DNA of 64,000 bases from Sinanaerobacter chloroacetimidivorans (GCF_018128545.1 NZ_JAGSND010000002.1:1-64000); one strand, 5' to 3'; counted from the stretch's first letter, positions 1-8,300 are shown. Numbers and translations: made by a program. Notes: generated by a model from the sequence alone, not told the origin.

Positions 1-77
1 TTCTTTACTGAATTTAGTCATAAAAAAGTACACCTCCAAAAGCTAGATTTTTCATCCAACATTTGGGGTGCACTTCA
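1..77 (-). mobile_element. End of an IS3-family (IS150-like) insertion sequence, partial
   Basis: Read on the minus strand, the sequence starts with a terminal-repeat-like TGAAGTGCACCCCAAATG at 77-60. A Shine-Dalgarno GGAGGTG follows, then an ATG at 21 opening a frame MTKFSKE that runs off the window edge. The CCCC(A)n-TTGGA pattern of the end and the MTKFSKE start resemble OrfA, the helix-turn-helix subunit of IS150-group transposases. Only seven codons are visible, so the family call rests on the end sequence and this short N-terminus. The target duplication cannot be seen because the other end lies outside. Confidence 0.6.
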
Positions 78-183
78 CTTCCAAGCAGTTCTTTACATAA
101 TGGGTCATTACCATGATGACTCTATTTTCAACTCATTACTATTATTCTTGATGATTCCTGAGAGTTCTTAATCAACCTGTCGT

Positions 184-810
184 TTATTCCAGCTTGAGAA
201 TAGATACTTCATAAGCGATCTTCGTTTCCACATTGCCTTCTTCATCCCGTTTCCGGTACTCTCTGCTTTGTATTCTGCCGGTGATGATAATTTTCGTTCC
301 CACTGCAAGGTTTGCCGCATAGCCTGCGTTTCTTCCCCAGGCAATGCATGGTATGTAATCGGATTTGTTATACATTCTATTGACAGCCAACATAATATCG
401 CAGATTTCACGACCCAGCGGGGAGATTCTGCCAATGGGCTTTTTACAGATGAATCCTTCCAGATTGATTTTATTTTCATGGGCAGGGAAAGGATCCTCGG
501 TAATCAATTTGAATTCCCGGGCAAAAACCACTACGTTGAGTTTATTTCTTCCGTCCTGTTCCTCATTGTAGGTCCTGATCTGCCCCAGGACTTCAACCAG
601 ACTGCCGGTTCCAAGCTCTACATTCCAAATCAGCCTTTCAGATACGATGATTTGTATCATGTCCCGATAGCCGCTCTTCCGATCCACCCCTATAGAAAAG
701 CAGTAGAATGTTTCTCCATAGGATTTATGACTGACCACCGGTTGTGTTAATACGATCCCTATCAAAATTGCGCTGTTTGTTTCAAATCCCTTTTCTTCCA
801 TACCTTCCAT
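184..810 (-). CDS. Two-domain single-stranded DNA-binding (OB-fold) protein
   Basis: About 208 residues holding two SSB-like OB-fold halves. The first, about residues 10-105, contains the strand pattern ending VEVLGQIRTY and VVVFAREF. The second, about 112-208, contains NRMYNKSDYIPCIAWG and KIIITGRIQSREY, the usual SSB core. Ordinary bacterial SSB has one OB domain and an acidic tail; this one has two domains and no acidic C-terminal tip, so it is probably an accessory SSB paralogue rather than the essential Ssb. The start is taken as the ATG at 810, just after AGGGGGAAAAGTG; a GTG one codon upstream is possible. It stands alone between an IS end and tcdA. Confidence 0.7.
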   Translation of the reverse strand: MEGMEEKGFETNSAILIGIVLTQPVVSHKSYGETFYCFSIGVDRKSGYRDMIQIIVSERLIWNVELGTGSLVEVLGQIRTYNEEQDGRNKLNVVVFAREFKLITEDPFPAHENKINLEGFICKKPIGRISPLGREICDIMLAVNRMYNKSDYIPCIAWGRNAGYAANLAVGTKIIITGRIQSREYRKRDEEGNVETKIAYEVSILKLE

Positions 811-991
811 CACTTTTCCCCCTTTTATCTTTTAAAGGTTGCCGTCCCTTCTATTATCCTTTTGCTCATGCATAAGAAACCGATCTCTATAGTTTATTCA
901 CCAATATTTGCGATATTACATATTTTTCGCGTTGAGCTGGGAAAGTCTCTGACATAATTGGGCATCAATTTTATTTTATGACGGAAAAAGA

Positions 992-1015
992 AAAAAACGG
1001 ACAAAAGTCCGTTTT
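992..1015 (-). terminator. Intrinsic terminator after tcdA
   Basis: On the minus strand AAACGGAC-TTTT-GTCCGTTT is followed by a T-rich run. It lies about 70 bases past the stop of tcdA and would end that transcript. Confidence 0.7.
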
Positions 1016-1080
1016 CTATGATTCTATTTTTGGAATTTTCATGCCGGTTTGGCTTTCTGATTTTCAATGATTTTGTTTTT

Positions 1081-1839
1081 CTATTGATTGATCGTGAGAT
1101 CCTTGATGACTTCTCCGGCAAGAATCAATCCTGCAACGGAAGGCACGAAGGCAATACTTCCCGGAACTTGTCTGCGGACGGTACATTTTCTCTTGGTATC
1201 AGGCGGACAAATGCAATTGGTTTTGCAGCTGTTTTCCTCACTTTCAATAGGCTTAAGCGGCGGTTCCTTGGAATAGACAACCTTCAGGTTTTTAATTCCT
1301 CTTTTTCGCAGTTCAAACCGCATTACTTTAGCCAGAGGACACATGGTTGTCTTATAAATATCCGCCACTTCAAATTTTGTGGGATCCAGCTTGTTTCCGG
1401 CTCCCATGCAACTGATTATAGGAACGTTGTTTTCTTTTGCTCTTTCTATTAAAACCAGCTTCGAAGAAACCGTATCGATGGCATCCACAATGTAATCATA
1501 CTTTGTCAAATCGAATTCATCAGCATTTTCAGCAGAATAAAAAGTTTCATGCGCAGTCACTTCAACCTTTGGATTGATTTCCAAAATCCGATCTCGCATC
1601 ATTTCCACCTTTTTTTGTCCCACCGTTTTCCTCGTAGCAATAAGCTGGCGGTTGATATTGGTAAGGCAGACTTTATCATCATCGAAAAGATCGATGGCCC
1701 CAACTCCGCTCCTTACCAGAGCTTCCACCGTAAACGTTCCGACACCGCCAATTCCAAAGACCGCTACTCTGGCCTGCTGAAGCCTATCCATACCTTTTGC
1801 TCCAAGCAGCAGTTCTGTTCTTGAAAACTCATTTAGCAA
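1081..1839 (-). CDS. tcdA: tRNA threonylcarbamoyladenosine dehydratase (TcdA/CsdL), ThiF/E1-like
   Basis: E1-like ATP-dependent enzyme that cyclises t6A37 of ANN-decoding tRNAs to ct6A. The nucleotide-binding motif VFGIGGVGTF is near the N-terminus. DLFDDDKVCLTNINRQL follows, then DAIDTVSSKL, and a Cys-rich stretch near residue 200 reads CKTNCICPP. A TTG at 1839 is the likely start: GGAGG lies nine bases upstream and the product then begins MLNEFSRTELLLG, as in other TcdA proteins. An ATG at 1866 lacks a ribosome site. About 252 residues, normal for the family. It is transcribed alone, away from cysK, with a terminator behind it. Confidence 0.88.
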   Translation of the reverse strand: MLNEFSRTELLLGAKGMDRLQQARVAVFGIGGVGTFTVEALVRSGVGAIDLFDDDKVCLTNINRQLIATRKTVGQKKVEMMRDRILEINPKVEVTAHETFYSAENADEFDLTKYDYIVDAIDTVSSKLVLIERAKENNVPIISCMGAGNKLDPTKFEVADIYKTTMCPLAKVMRFELRKRGIKNLKVVYSKEPPLKPIESEENSCKTNCICPPDTKRKCTVRRQVPGSIAFVPSVAGLILAGEVIKDLTINQ

Positions 1840-1868
1840 TTCTATATTCCTCCGTTTCCGAAACACAA

Positions 1869-1970
1869 TTCTCTATAACCCAATTCTTTAACAACATGAT
1901 TCATTACAACCTAATTCTTAGCAATATTCTTTACGGTATTATTCTTTACAACATAATTCTCTGCAATACA
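1869..1970. repeat. Degenerate AT-rich tandem repeats between tcdA and cysK
   Basis: On the minus strand a unit close to GTTGTAAAGAATTA recurs about seven times with a spacing of 13-17 bases, each copy carrying the core AGAAT or TGAAT. The copies differ too much for recent duplication. No coding frame or promoter role is evident. Confidence 0.5.
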
Positions 1971-1998
1971 ATATCCACTTCGAAACAGAAGTGGATAT
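1971..1998 (-). terminator. Perfect 11-bp hairpin past cysK
   Basis: ATATCCACTTC and GAAGTGGATAT pair around a six-base loop, about 50 bases after the cysK stop. There is no T-run, so it may be an mRNA-stabilising or weak terminator hairpin. Confidence 0.45.
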
Positions 1999-2049
1999 CG
2001 CATATTATATATCTTAAACTGAGGAGTTGCAACGTTTTTTCAAAATATC

Positions 2050-2982
2050 TTATTCAGCAAATAATGGCGTTGACAGATATCTTTCACCGGTGTCAGGAAG
2101 AAGTACCACAATGGTTTTTCCTTCGTTTTCCGGACGTTTCGCAATCTGCGTAGCTGCGAATGCAGCTGCTCCTGATGAAATCCCGATCAGCAGTCCTTCA
2201 ACCTTGGAAAGCTCTTTTCCGGTTTCAAAGGCTTCTTCATTCTCTACGGTATAGATTTCATCGTAAATCGAAGTATTCAAAATTTCCGGTACAAATCCTG
2301 CGCCGATACCCTGGATCTTGTGTGGTCCTGGGGTTCCCTTGGATAATACCGGTGATGCCGCCGGTTCAACCGCAATGATTTTCACATTTGGATTTTGGGA
2401 TTTCAGATACTCCCCTACCCCTGTGACAGTTCCTCCGGTTCCGATTCCGGCTACAAAGATATCAACCTGGCCATCTGTATCCTCCCAGATTTCCGGACCG
2501 GTGGTTTCTCTGTGAACGGTTGGGTTGGCCGGATTGTTGAACTGCCCCGGAATAAAGGAATTCGGGGTTTGCTCTGCCAGCTCTTTGGCTTTTTCAATAG
2601 CGCCCTTCATGCCCTTTGCACCCTCTGTCAGTACAAGTTCGGCACCATAAGCCTTTAAAAGATTTCTTCTCTCAATGCTCATCGTTTCAGGCATCGTCAG
2701 GATAGTTCTGTAGCCTCTGGCGGCTGCAACGGATGCTAAACCGATTCCTGTATTTCCGCTTGTAGGCTCGATAATGACCGCACCTTCCTTGATCAGACCT
2801 TTTGCTTCCGCATCATCAATCATTGCTTTCGCAATTCTATCTTTTACGCTTCCTGCCGGATTAAAATATTCCAGCTTAGCGATAAGCTTTGCTTTCAACT
2901 CGTGCTTTGCTTCATAATTGGTCAACTCCAATAATGGGGTTCTTCCGATCAGTTCTGTTAAACTTTTATAAACCTTTGCCAT
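2050..2982 (-). CDS. cysK: Cysteine synthase (O-acetylserine sulfhydrylase A)
   Basis: PLP enzyme making cysteine from O-acetylserine and sulfide. The PLP lysine is K47 in [10 protein letters not shown]. The substrate loop reads [12 protein letters not shown], and the phosphate-binding glycine loop [13 protein letters not shown] follows. At 310 residues it has the standard CysK length, with no cystathionine or CBS domain. A good ribosome site (AGGAGAATGGAACT) precedes the ATG. It is monocistronic and divergent from the PatB/MalY-type lyase, which can break down cysteine and cystathionine, so the shared intergenic region separates synthesis from degradation of sulfur amino acids. A consensus promoter with a downstream dyad suggests strong but repressible expression. 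Confidence 0.95.
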   Translation of the reverse strand: MAKVYKSLTELIGRTPLLELTNYEAKHELKAKLIAKLEYFNPAGSVKDRIAKAMIDDAEAKGLIKEGAVIIEPTSGNTGIGLASVAAARGYRTILTMPETMSIERRNLLKAYGAELVLTEGAKGMKGAIEKAKELAEQTPNSFIPGQFNNPANPTVHRETTGPEIWEDTDGQVDIFVAGIGTGGTVTGVGEYLKSQNPNVKIIAVEPAASPVLSKGTPGPHKIQGIGAGFVPEILNTSIYDEIYTVENEEAFETGKELSKVEGLLIGISSGAAAFAATQIAKRPENEGKTIVVLLPDTGERYLSTPLFAE

Positions 2983-3043
2983 AGTTCCATTCTCCTTTTC
3001 TAATCTCTGATATTTTAAATTTTAAAAACGCTGTGTCTTTTTC

Positions 3044-3117
3044 ATTCATAGTTTTCATACCAAATTACTATGAATTTCTTTATAATCCTATTATATTCCT
3101 TTCTTTTTATTTGTCAA
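3044..3117 (-). promoter_or_regulatory. Consensus promoter and downstream dyad operator of cysK
   Basis: On the minus strand TTGACA (3117-3112), a 16-base spacer and TATAAT (3095-3090) give both consensus hexamers. Just after the expected start point, ATTCATAG (3075-3068) and CTATGAAT (3051-3044) form an 8-bp inverted repeat separated by 16 bases. A repressor such as the Rrf2-type CymR is a plausible ligand, but its site is not identified here. Confidence 0.7.
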
Positions 3118-3165
3118 CAACTTTTTTAATTTTTTTCATACTTTTCCTATATGAATTAAAGGTTA

Positions 3166-3194
3166 TTGACTTATCCTTCTGATTTATATAGAAT
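3166..3194 (+). promoter_or_regulatory. Promoter of the patB-like gene
   Basis: TTGACT (3166-3171), 17 bases, TAGAAT (3189-3194). It faces patB and gives a leader of about 95 bases. Confidence 0.65.
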
Positions 3195-3298
3195 AATTTC
3201 ATAATAAGATAACAAAAAAAGTCACAAACAATAGGATACGGAGTGTTGTTTTACAGAACATTCTCTTAGTATATGCTTATCGTTAGGAGATTAGAAAT

Positions 3299-4471
3299 AT
3301 GGATCATCAATTTGACGAGATTATAGACAGAAGTAATACCAATTCTATTAAATATGATTTTGCATCAGAAAGGGGTATGCCGGAGGATCTGATCCCTTTA
3401 TGGGTAGCGGATATGGATTTCCGCACACCCCCTGCCGTTACCGAAGCCTTGATCAATGCCAGCAGCCATGGCATTTTCGGTTATTCCGAAGTAAAAATGC
3501 CGTACTTTCAAAGCTTGCAAAGCTGGTATCACAACTATTTCAACTGGGAATTGGAACGGCGCTGGCTGGTGAAAACCCCCGGTGTCGTTTATGCCATCTG
3601 TACTGCCATCCGTGCCTATACGAGGCCGGGAGACCGTATCTTAATACAGCGTCCGGTGTACTATCCTTTCAGTCATTCCATTTTGGACAACGACAGGGTG
3701 CTGGTTAATAATCCGCTGGTCTACCGAGACGGAAGCTACTCCGTTGACTTTGAGGACTTTGAAAGGAAGATCAAAAGCAATGATGTCAGGTTATTTATTC
3801 TTTGCAACCCACATAATCCGGTGGGACGTGTATGGAGCCGTGAAGAACTGGCCCGAATGGGAGATATTTGCCTGAAATACAATGTTATCGTCGTATCCGA
3901 CGAGATCCATGCCGATTTTGTTTACCCTGGGTTTGTTCATACCGTATTTGCTGATCTGAAGCCTGAATTCTCACAGAATTGCGTGACCTGTACGGCGCCA
4001 AGCAAGACCTTCAACCTTGCCGGATTGCAGGTGTCCAATATCTTTATCAGCAATAAAGAGCTGCGGGATTCCTTTCGGAAAGAAATCTATCGTACCGGCT
4101 ACAGCCAGTTGAACACCCTGGGTCTTACGGCCTGTTATGCCGCTTACACGGAAGGACGCCCCTGGCTTGAAGAGCTGAAAAGCTATCTGATGAAGAATGT
4201 AACCTATGTAAAGGAATTTTTACAAAAGGAGCTGCCTGAGATTCGATTGGTTCAACCTGAAGGAACTTATCTGCTCTGGCTGGATTTTCAGGCCCTTGGA
4301 CTTTCCGAGGAGGAACTTGAAGATCTCATCGTAGGAAAAGCGAAGCTATGGCTGGACAGGGGCACTATGTTCGGGCCGGAAGGAAAGGGTTTTCAGCGCA
4401 TAAATATTGCATGCCCGAGAAGTACCTTGGAAAAGGCCATGAATCAACTCAGGCATGCAGTAAAATCATAA
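3299..4471 (+). CDS. PatB/MalY-type PLP C-S lyase (cystathionine beta-lyase)
   Basis: Fold-type I aminotransferase-family enzyme of 390 residues. The N-terminal signature PLWVADMDFRTPPAV is typical of MalY/PatB. The PLP-binding lysine is K236 in APSKTFNLAGLQ, and NPHNPVGRVW and VSDEIHADFVY are the cofactor-contacting motifs. Members cleave cystathionine or cysteine to pyruvate, ammonia and a thiol or sulfide. The start ATG follows GGAGATTAGAAAT. It is divergent from cysK, which fits a sulfur amino acid role, although some relatives act as true transaminases. Confidence 0.88.
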   Translation: MDHQFDEIIDRSNTNSIKYDFASERGMPEDLIPLWVADMDFRTPPAVTEALINASSHGIFGYSEVKMPYFQSLQSWYHNYFNWELERRWLVKTPGVVYAICTAIRAYTRPGDRILIQRPVYYPFSHSILDNDRVLVNNPLVYRDGSYSVDFEDFERKIKSNDVRLFILCNPHNPVGRVWSREELARMGDICLKYNVIVVSDEIHADFVYPGFVHTVFADLKPEFSQNCVTCTAPSKTFNLAGLQVSNIFISNKELRDSFRKEIYRTGYSQLNTLGLTACYAAYTEGRPWLEELKSYLMKNVTYVKEFLQKELPEIRLVQPEGTYLLWLDFQALGLSEEELEDLIVGKAKLWLDRGTMFGPEGKGFQRINIACPRSTLEKAMNQLRHAVKS

Positions 4472-4544
4472 GTGAGCGAGTGAATAGAATGCATAAAGTG
4501 AATAGGATGCATAATAAGAGAGCTAGTAAATGGGCTGCTCTAAA

Positions 4545-6269
4545 TTAGAAAGAAGCCCCTCCATATTTCGTATGAAGCAGCTGATGGGATTTTCCGCCCA
4601 AGGGCTGCCCCAGGAATTTGTCGTACAGTTCTTTTATATCCGGATTTTCATGGGATTTTCGTATCGGTAGGTGCCTATCTATTTGATATAAGGATCCCAT
4701 TCTTTTTTGCTTTACCTCATGGTTGGTGCCATAGGGCTGGCCCCCTCCTCCGATACAGCCTCCTGGACAGCACATTACCTCTATGAAGGTATACTCTGCC
4801 TGGCCGGCCTTGATCATTTCCATAACCTTCTTTGCCTGAGCCAGACCATGAACGATGGCTACCTTTACGTTTTCCGTCCCAAGCTTCAGGGAGGCGGTCT
4901 TCATTCCTTCCATTCCCCGGAGATCGGTAAACTCTAATTTTTCCAGGGTCTCTCCGGTTACGACTTCGTAAACGGTCCGCAGAGCAGCTTCCATAACGCC
5001 TCCGGAAGCACCAAAGATGGCGGCCGCTCCTGTGGAACAGCCGAGCGGGGAATCAAAGTCGCTGTCGTCCAGAAGGGTAAAGTCAATCCCGTCATGCTTC
5101 AGCATCCGGGCGAATTCCCGGGTGGTTAATACGATATCCACATCCCGGTACCCGCTTGCATTCATTTCAGGTCTTGCCGCTTCATGCTTCTTTGCAGTGC
5201 ATGGCATAATGGAAACCACGGTAATATTTTCCGCCGGTATTCCTGTTATCTGAGAATAATATGTTTTTGCAATAGCTCCGAACATCTGCTGAGGGGATTT
5301 GCAGGAGGAAACATGGGCAAGGAGTTCTGGATAATATTTCTCAATATAGTTGATCCATCCCGGGCTGCAGGAGGTAAGCATGGGCAGCACGCCTCCCTTT
5401 TGAATCCTTCCAAGAAGCTCATTACCTTCTTCCATGATGGTAAGGTCCGCCGCAAAATTGGTGTCAAAGACTCTGTCAAATCCCAGACTTCTGGCAGCAG
5501 CTATCATTTTTCCCGTAGAGATGCTCCCCGCCGGCAGATCATATTCCTCTGCAACGGAAACCCTGACCGCAGGTGCGATCTGTACGATCACATGCTGTCT
5601 ACTGTCAGCGATGGCTCTCCAGACTAGGTCCGTGTCGTCTTTTTCATGAATGGCTCCTACGGGACAGGAGATGGCGCATTGTCCGCAGAGCACGCAATCC
5701 ACATCTGTCAGTTCCTTCCCGTATTCCGGTGAAATACAGACATCAATGCTTCTGTTATGGGTATAGAGAATTCCTACCTGCTGGATCCGGTGACAGACCT
5801 CCGCACATCTTCCGCATTTGATGCATTTGTTGGGATTTCTCACCAGTGATGCGGTGGATCGGTCCAAAGGCATATCCTCCAGCACTTTTTCCCCTTTGAT
5901 ATCACTGATGCCAAATCTGGCTGCCAGCTTCCGCAGCTCGCAGTTTCCGTTTCGGATACAGGTCAGGCAATCCTGGGGGTGATCCGCAAAGATAAGCTCC
6001 AGAATAGTCCGGACCGTTTCTCTTACCCTGGCCGTATTGGTCTGAATTTCCATGCCTTCCTGCACCTTTGTGGAACATGCAGTGACCAGATTCCTGCTCC
6101 CTCCCAGCTCTACCGAACAGATCCGGCAGTTTGCTTTCACACTTTGATCGGGATGGTGACATAAGCTTGGGATATAGATTCCGCATTGTTTTGCAGCTTC
6201 CATAATGGTAATGCCCTGTTCCACCTCAACCTGTCTGCCATTGATCATCATCTTAACCAGCTTCTTCAA
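4545..6269 (-). CDS. hndD: [FeFe] hydrogenase catalytic subunit, NADH-linked trimeric type (HndD/HydA)
   Basis: 574 residues with the modular layout of HydA. The N-terminal [2Fe-2S] domain uses C37, C48, C51 and C65. The His-ligated cluster motif is H97-C101-C104-C110. Two [4Fe-4S] sites follow (C149/152/155/159 and C192/195/198/202), then the H-cluster domain. H-cluster motifs are TSCSPGW (C301), MPCTAKKHE (C357) and EVMCCPGGC (C501, C505), and a small-subunit C-terminus follows. The first motif has Ser where most enzymes have a second Cys. The gene overlaps hndC by four bases and closes the operon, so the protein should be the hydrogen-evolving end of an NADH:H2 complex in the cytoplasm. 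Confidence 0.93.
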   Translation of the reverse strand: MKKLVKMMINGRQVEVEQGITIMEAAKQCGIYIPSLCHHPDQSVKANCRICSVELGGSRNLVTACSTKVQEGMEIQTNTARVRETVRTILELIFADHPQDCLTCIRNGNCELRKLAARFGISDIKGEKVLEDMPLDRSTASLVRNPNKCIKCGRCAEVCHRIQQVGILYTHNRSIDVCISPEYGKELTDVDCVLCGQCAISCPVGAIHEKDDTDLVWRAIADSRQHVIVQIAPAVRVSVAEEYDLPAGSISTGKMIAAARSLGFDRVFDTNFAADLTIMEEGNELLGRIQKGGVLPMLTSCSPGWINYIEKYYPELLAHVSSCKSPQQMFGAIAKTYYSQITGIPAENITVVSIMPCTAKKHEAARPEMNASGYRDVDIVLTTREFARMLKHDGIDFTLLDDSDFDSPLGCSTGAAAIFGASGGVMEAALRTVYEVVTGETLEKLEFTDLRGMEGMKTASLKLGTENVKVAIVHGLAQAKKVMEMIKAGQAEYTFIEVMCCPGGCIGGGGQPYGTNHEVKQKRMGSLYQIDRHLPIRKSHENPDIKELYDKFLGQPLGGKSHQLLHTKYGGASF

Positions 6270-7552
6270 CTTACCACCTCCTCAAAATATTCCTCCGCAT
6301 TCCAATCCACGCAGCACTCCAGGTATTCATTCTGATAATAATTCAGAGATGAGGCCAGACTGTTTCCTGCCGCCTGACCCAGGCCGCAGAAGGAAGCCTG
6401 CTGAATGGCACGGGTATATCTCTTTAAAGTGGATACATCTTCCATTCTTGCTTCGCCCGCAAGAATCCTTCTTATAAAAATTTCCGCCTGCCGCAGGCCC
6501 TCTCTGCAAGGCGTGCACTTTCCGCAGCTTTCATGCAGAAAAAATCTCACCCGGTTCTGCACGTTCTCCAGGATAGATCTGGTATCATCCAGCACAAAAA
6601 TAGCTCCGGAACCGATGGTGATCCCGGCATTTCTGCATTTATCGTAATCCAGGGGGATGCTCAGCATGGATTCAGGGACCAGGACACCGGAAGCCCCTCC
6701 GATATTCACCGCCTTGATAAATCGCCCGGGAAGTGTACCCCCACCGTAGATCTCAATAATTTCTTTAAAGGTGGTGCCGAAAGGCACTTCGAAAACCCCT
6801 TTTCTTCGCACATCTCCGGAAAGGGAGATCAGTTTCGTTCCCCGGCTTGACTCCGTGCCGATCCTTTGATACCACCTGGACCCTTTATGTATAATCACCG
6901 GTATATTGGACAAGGTTTCCACGTTTTGGATCAGGGTTGGTTTTCCCCAAAGCCCCTGCTCGGTTGGATAAGGAGGCTTCAATCTCGGTCTTCCCTTTTT
7001 CCCCTCGATAGAGGAAAGAAGAGCTGTTTCCTCACCGCACAGATAACTTCCGGCTCCCGAGAAAATTTTAAGCTCCAGATCATATCCGCTTCCCATAATG
7101 TTTTTCCCCAGAAAACCGGCATCCATTGCCTGTCGGATGCTTTCTCTCAGTTTTTTCTGAACCTCAGGGTACTCATGGCGTACGTAAATATAGCCTTTTG
7201 AAGCTCCGGCCAGATAGGCGGCAATGGTGATCCCTTCCAACAGCTGGAAAGGCAGGTGGGTCATGACAAAACGATCCTTAAAGGTGCCCGGTTCCCCTTC
7301 ATCAGCATTGCAGATGATATAGCGCTCCCGCTCCTTATCTTGACGGACATTTTGAATTTTTTGCCCTGTAGGGAAAGCCGCTCCTCCACGGCCTCGGAGT
7401 TCAGCATCCTTAAGTTCAGCCAGGGACTCTTCTTCGGAACCACTCAGTACTTTTGCCAGCGCCCTGTATCCGTTTCTTTGCTGATACAAGGCAAGGCCGA
7501 CGTATTCATCCATTTTGATATTAAAAATCAATTGATGATTCTCCTGTAGCAT
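6266..7552 (-). CDS. hndC: NADH-binding NuoF-like subunit of the hydrogenase, core only
   Basis: 428 residues covering just the NuoF core. The NAD and FMN region begins ELRGRGGAAFPTGQK and continues CNADEGEPGTFKDR and GAGSYLCGEETALLSSIEG. The C-terminal [4Fe-4S] site is SCGKCTPCREG plus SFCGLG. It lacks both the N-terminal thioredoxin-like [2Fe-2S] domain and the C-terminal two-cluster ferredoxin domain found in bifurcating HydB/HndC, which exceed 550 residues. AAAGGAGGAAGAAC directly before the ATG at 7552 supports this start even though it overlaps hndA by 32 bases. It should take electrons from NADH and pass them to the catalytic subunit. Confidence 0.92.
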   Translation of the reverse strand: MLQENHQLIFNIKMDEYVGLALYQQRNGYRALAKVLSGSEEESLAELKDAELRGRGGAAFPTGQKIQNVRQDKERERYIICNADEGEPGTFKDRFVMTHLPFQLLEGITIAAYLAGASKGYIYVRHEYPEVQKKLRESIRQAMDAGFLGKNIMGSGYDLELKIFSGAGSYLCGEETALLSSIEGKKGRPRLKPPYPTEQGLWGKPTLIQNVETLSNIPVIIHKGSRWYQRIGTESSRGTKLISLSGDVRRKGVFEVPFGTTFKEIIEIYGGGTLPGRFIKAVNIGGASGVLVPESMLSIPLDYDKCRNAGITIGSGAIFVLDDTRSILENVQNRVRFFLHESCGKCTPCREGLRQAEIFIRRILAGEARMEDVSTLKRYTRAIQQASFCGLGQAAGNSLASSLNYYQNEYLECCVDWNAEEYFEEVVS

Positions 7553-8033
7553 GTTCTTCTTCCTCCTTTCTTTCTTTACGGAATTTCTGAATAATCCCCG
7601 GCAAATCCTCCCTTGTCAAATCACCAAAGATCTGATCATTGATTTTAATCGCCGGCGACATGTAACAGGCACCCAGACAATTCACGCTTTCCATGGTAAA
7701 TTCTCCGTCATCGGTAGTTTCTCCGATGGTAATCCCAAGGATTTCCTTTAACGCTTCCAGAATTTCTTTTTTCCCTGCATTTTCACAGGGGGCGTTGATA
7801 CAGACTCTAATGATATTTCTCCCCCTTGGCGTAAGAGAAATTTCGCTGTAAAAGGATGCAGTGGAATAAACTCTGCCTCTGGTAACGTGCAAGGCTCTGG
7901 CGATTTCACCCACTGCACTTTCACTGATATAGTGATTTGGGTTTTCATCCTGAACTGCAAGAAGCACCTGAAGCAGCGGCGGATATCGGTCATCCGCCTC
8001 AAAGGCAATCTCATTTATCTGACTTAAATTCAT
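7521..8033 (-). CDS. hndA: NuoE-like [2Fe-2S] subunit of the hydrogenase
   Basis: 170 residues with the thioredoxin-like NuoE fold. The [2Fe-2S] ligands lie in CINAPC and NCLGAC, the C-x4-C and C-x3-C pairs of the family. The start region LSQINEIAFEADDRYPPLLQ is normal for NuoE-type chains. First gene of the hndA-hndC-hndD operon, behind a consensus promoter and two Rex-like sites. The Lys/Glu-rich tail contains the ribosome site of hndC, so the two are likely translationally coupled. Confidence 0.9.
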   Translation of the reverse strand: MNLSQINEIAFEADDRYPPLLQVLLAVQDENPNHYISESAVGEIARALHVTRGRVYSTASFYSEISLTPRGRNIIRVCINAPCENAGKKEILEALKEILGITIGETTDDGEFTMESVNCLGACYMSPAIKINDQIFGDLTREDLPGIIQKFRKERKEEEEHATGESSIDF

Positions 8034-8068
8034 ACCGTAAATCTCCTCCGTCGTTATTTATGAGGATC

Positions 8069-8097
8069 ATTTTATGGGATAGAATTTCATTTGTCAA
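8069..8097 (-). promoter_or_regulatory. Promoter of the hydrogenase operon
   Basis: Minus-strand TTGACA (8097-8092), 17-base spacer, TAAAAT (8074-8069). It lies 36 bases upstream of hndA. Confidence 0.7.
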
Positions 8098-8100
8098 TAA

Positions 8101-8154
8101 TTGTTATTTTTTAAACTTTTTTTCATAATAAATAATTTGTGAAAGTTTAAACAA
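8101..8154. promoter_or_regulatory. Two Rex-like operator sequences
   Basis: TTGTGAAAGTTTAAACAA at 8137-8154 is an imperfect dyad close to the clostridial Rex form TTGTTAA-N4-TTAACAA. A weaker match, TTGTTATTTTTTAAAC, begins at 8101 next to the -35 box. Rex senses the NADH/NAD ratio and often controls NADH-consuming hydrogenases, so the location is apt; binding is inferred. Confidence 0.45.
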
Positions 8155-8252
8155 GAAGTTAAATGGCTGAATTTCAACGTTGTCATTAAATTAACGGGAT
8201 GGAATTTGATATATTAATAATTTATCAATAGGCAAAAGAAATACCTGAAATA

Positions 8253-8293
8253 AAAAAACCCACTCCGATGCATGACCTGCATGAGTGGGTCTT
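8253..8293 (-). terminator. Terminator of the deacetylase gene
   Basis: GACCCACTC and GAGTGGGT (minus strand) pair around an inner palindrome and are followed by a run of T. It starts within 10 bases of the stop codon. Confidence 0.8.
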
Positions 8294-8300
8294 GATTTTA

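Noticed and set aside
1018-1452. Plus-strand ORF opposite tcdA
   Set aside because: Shadow frame of a well-supported gene.
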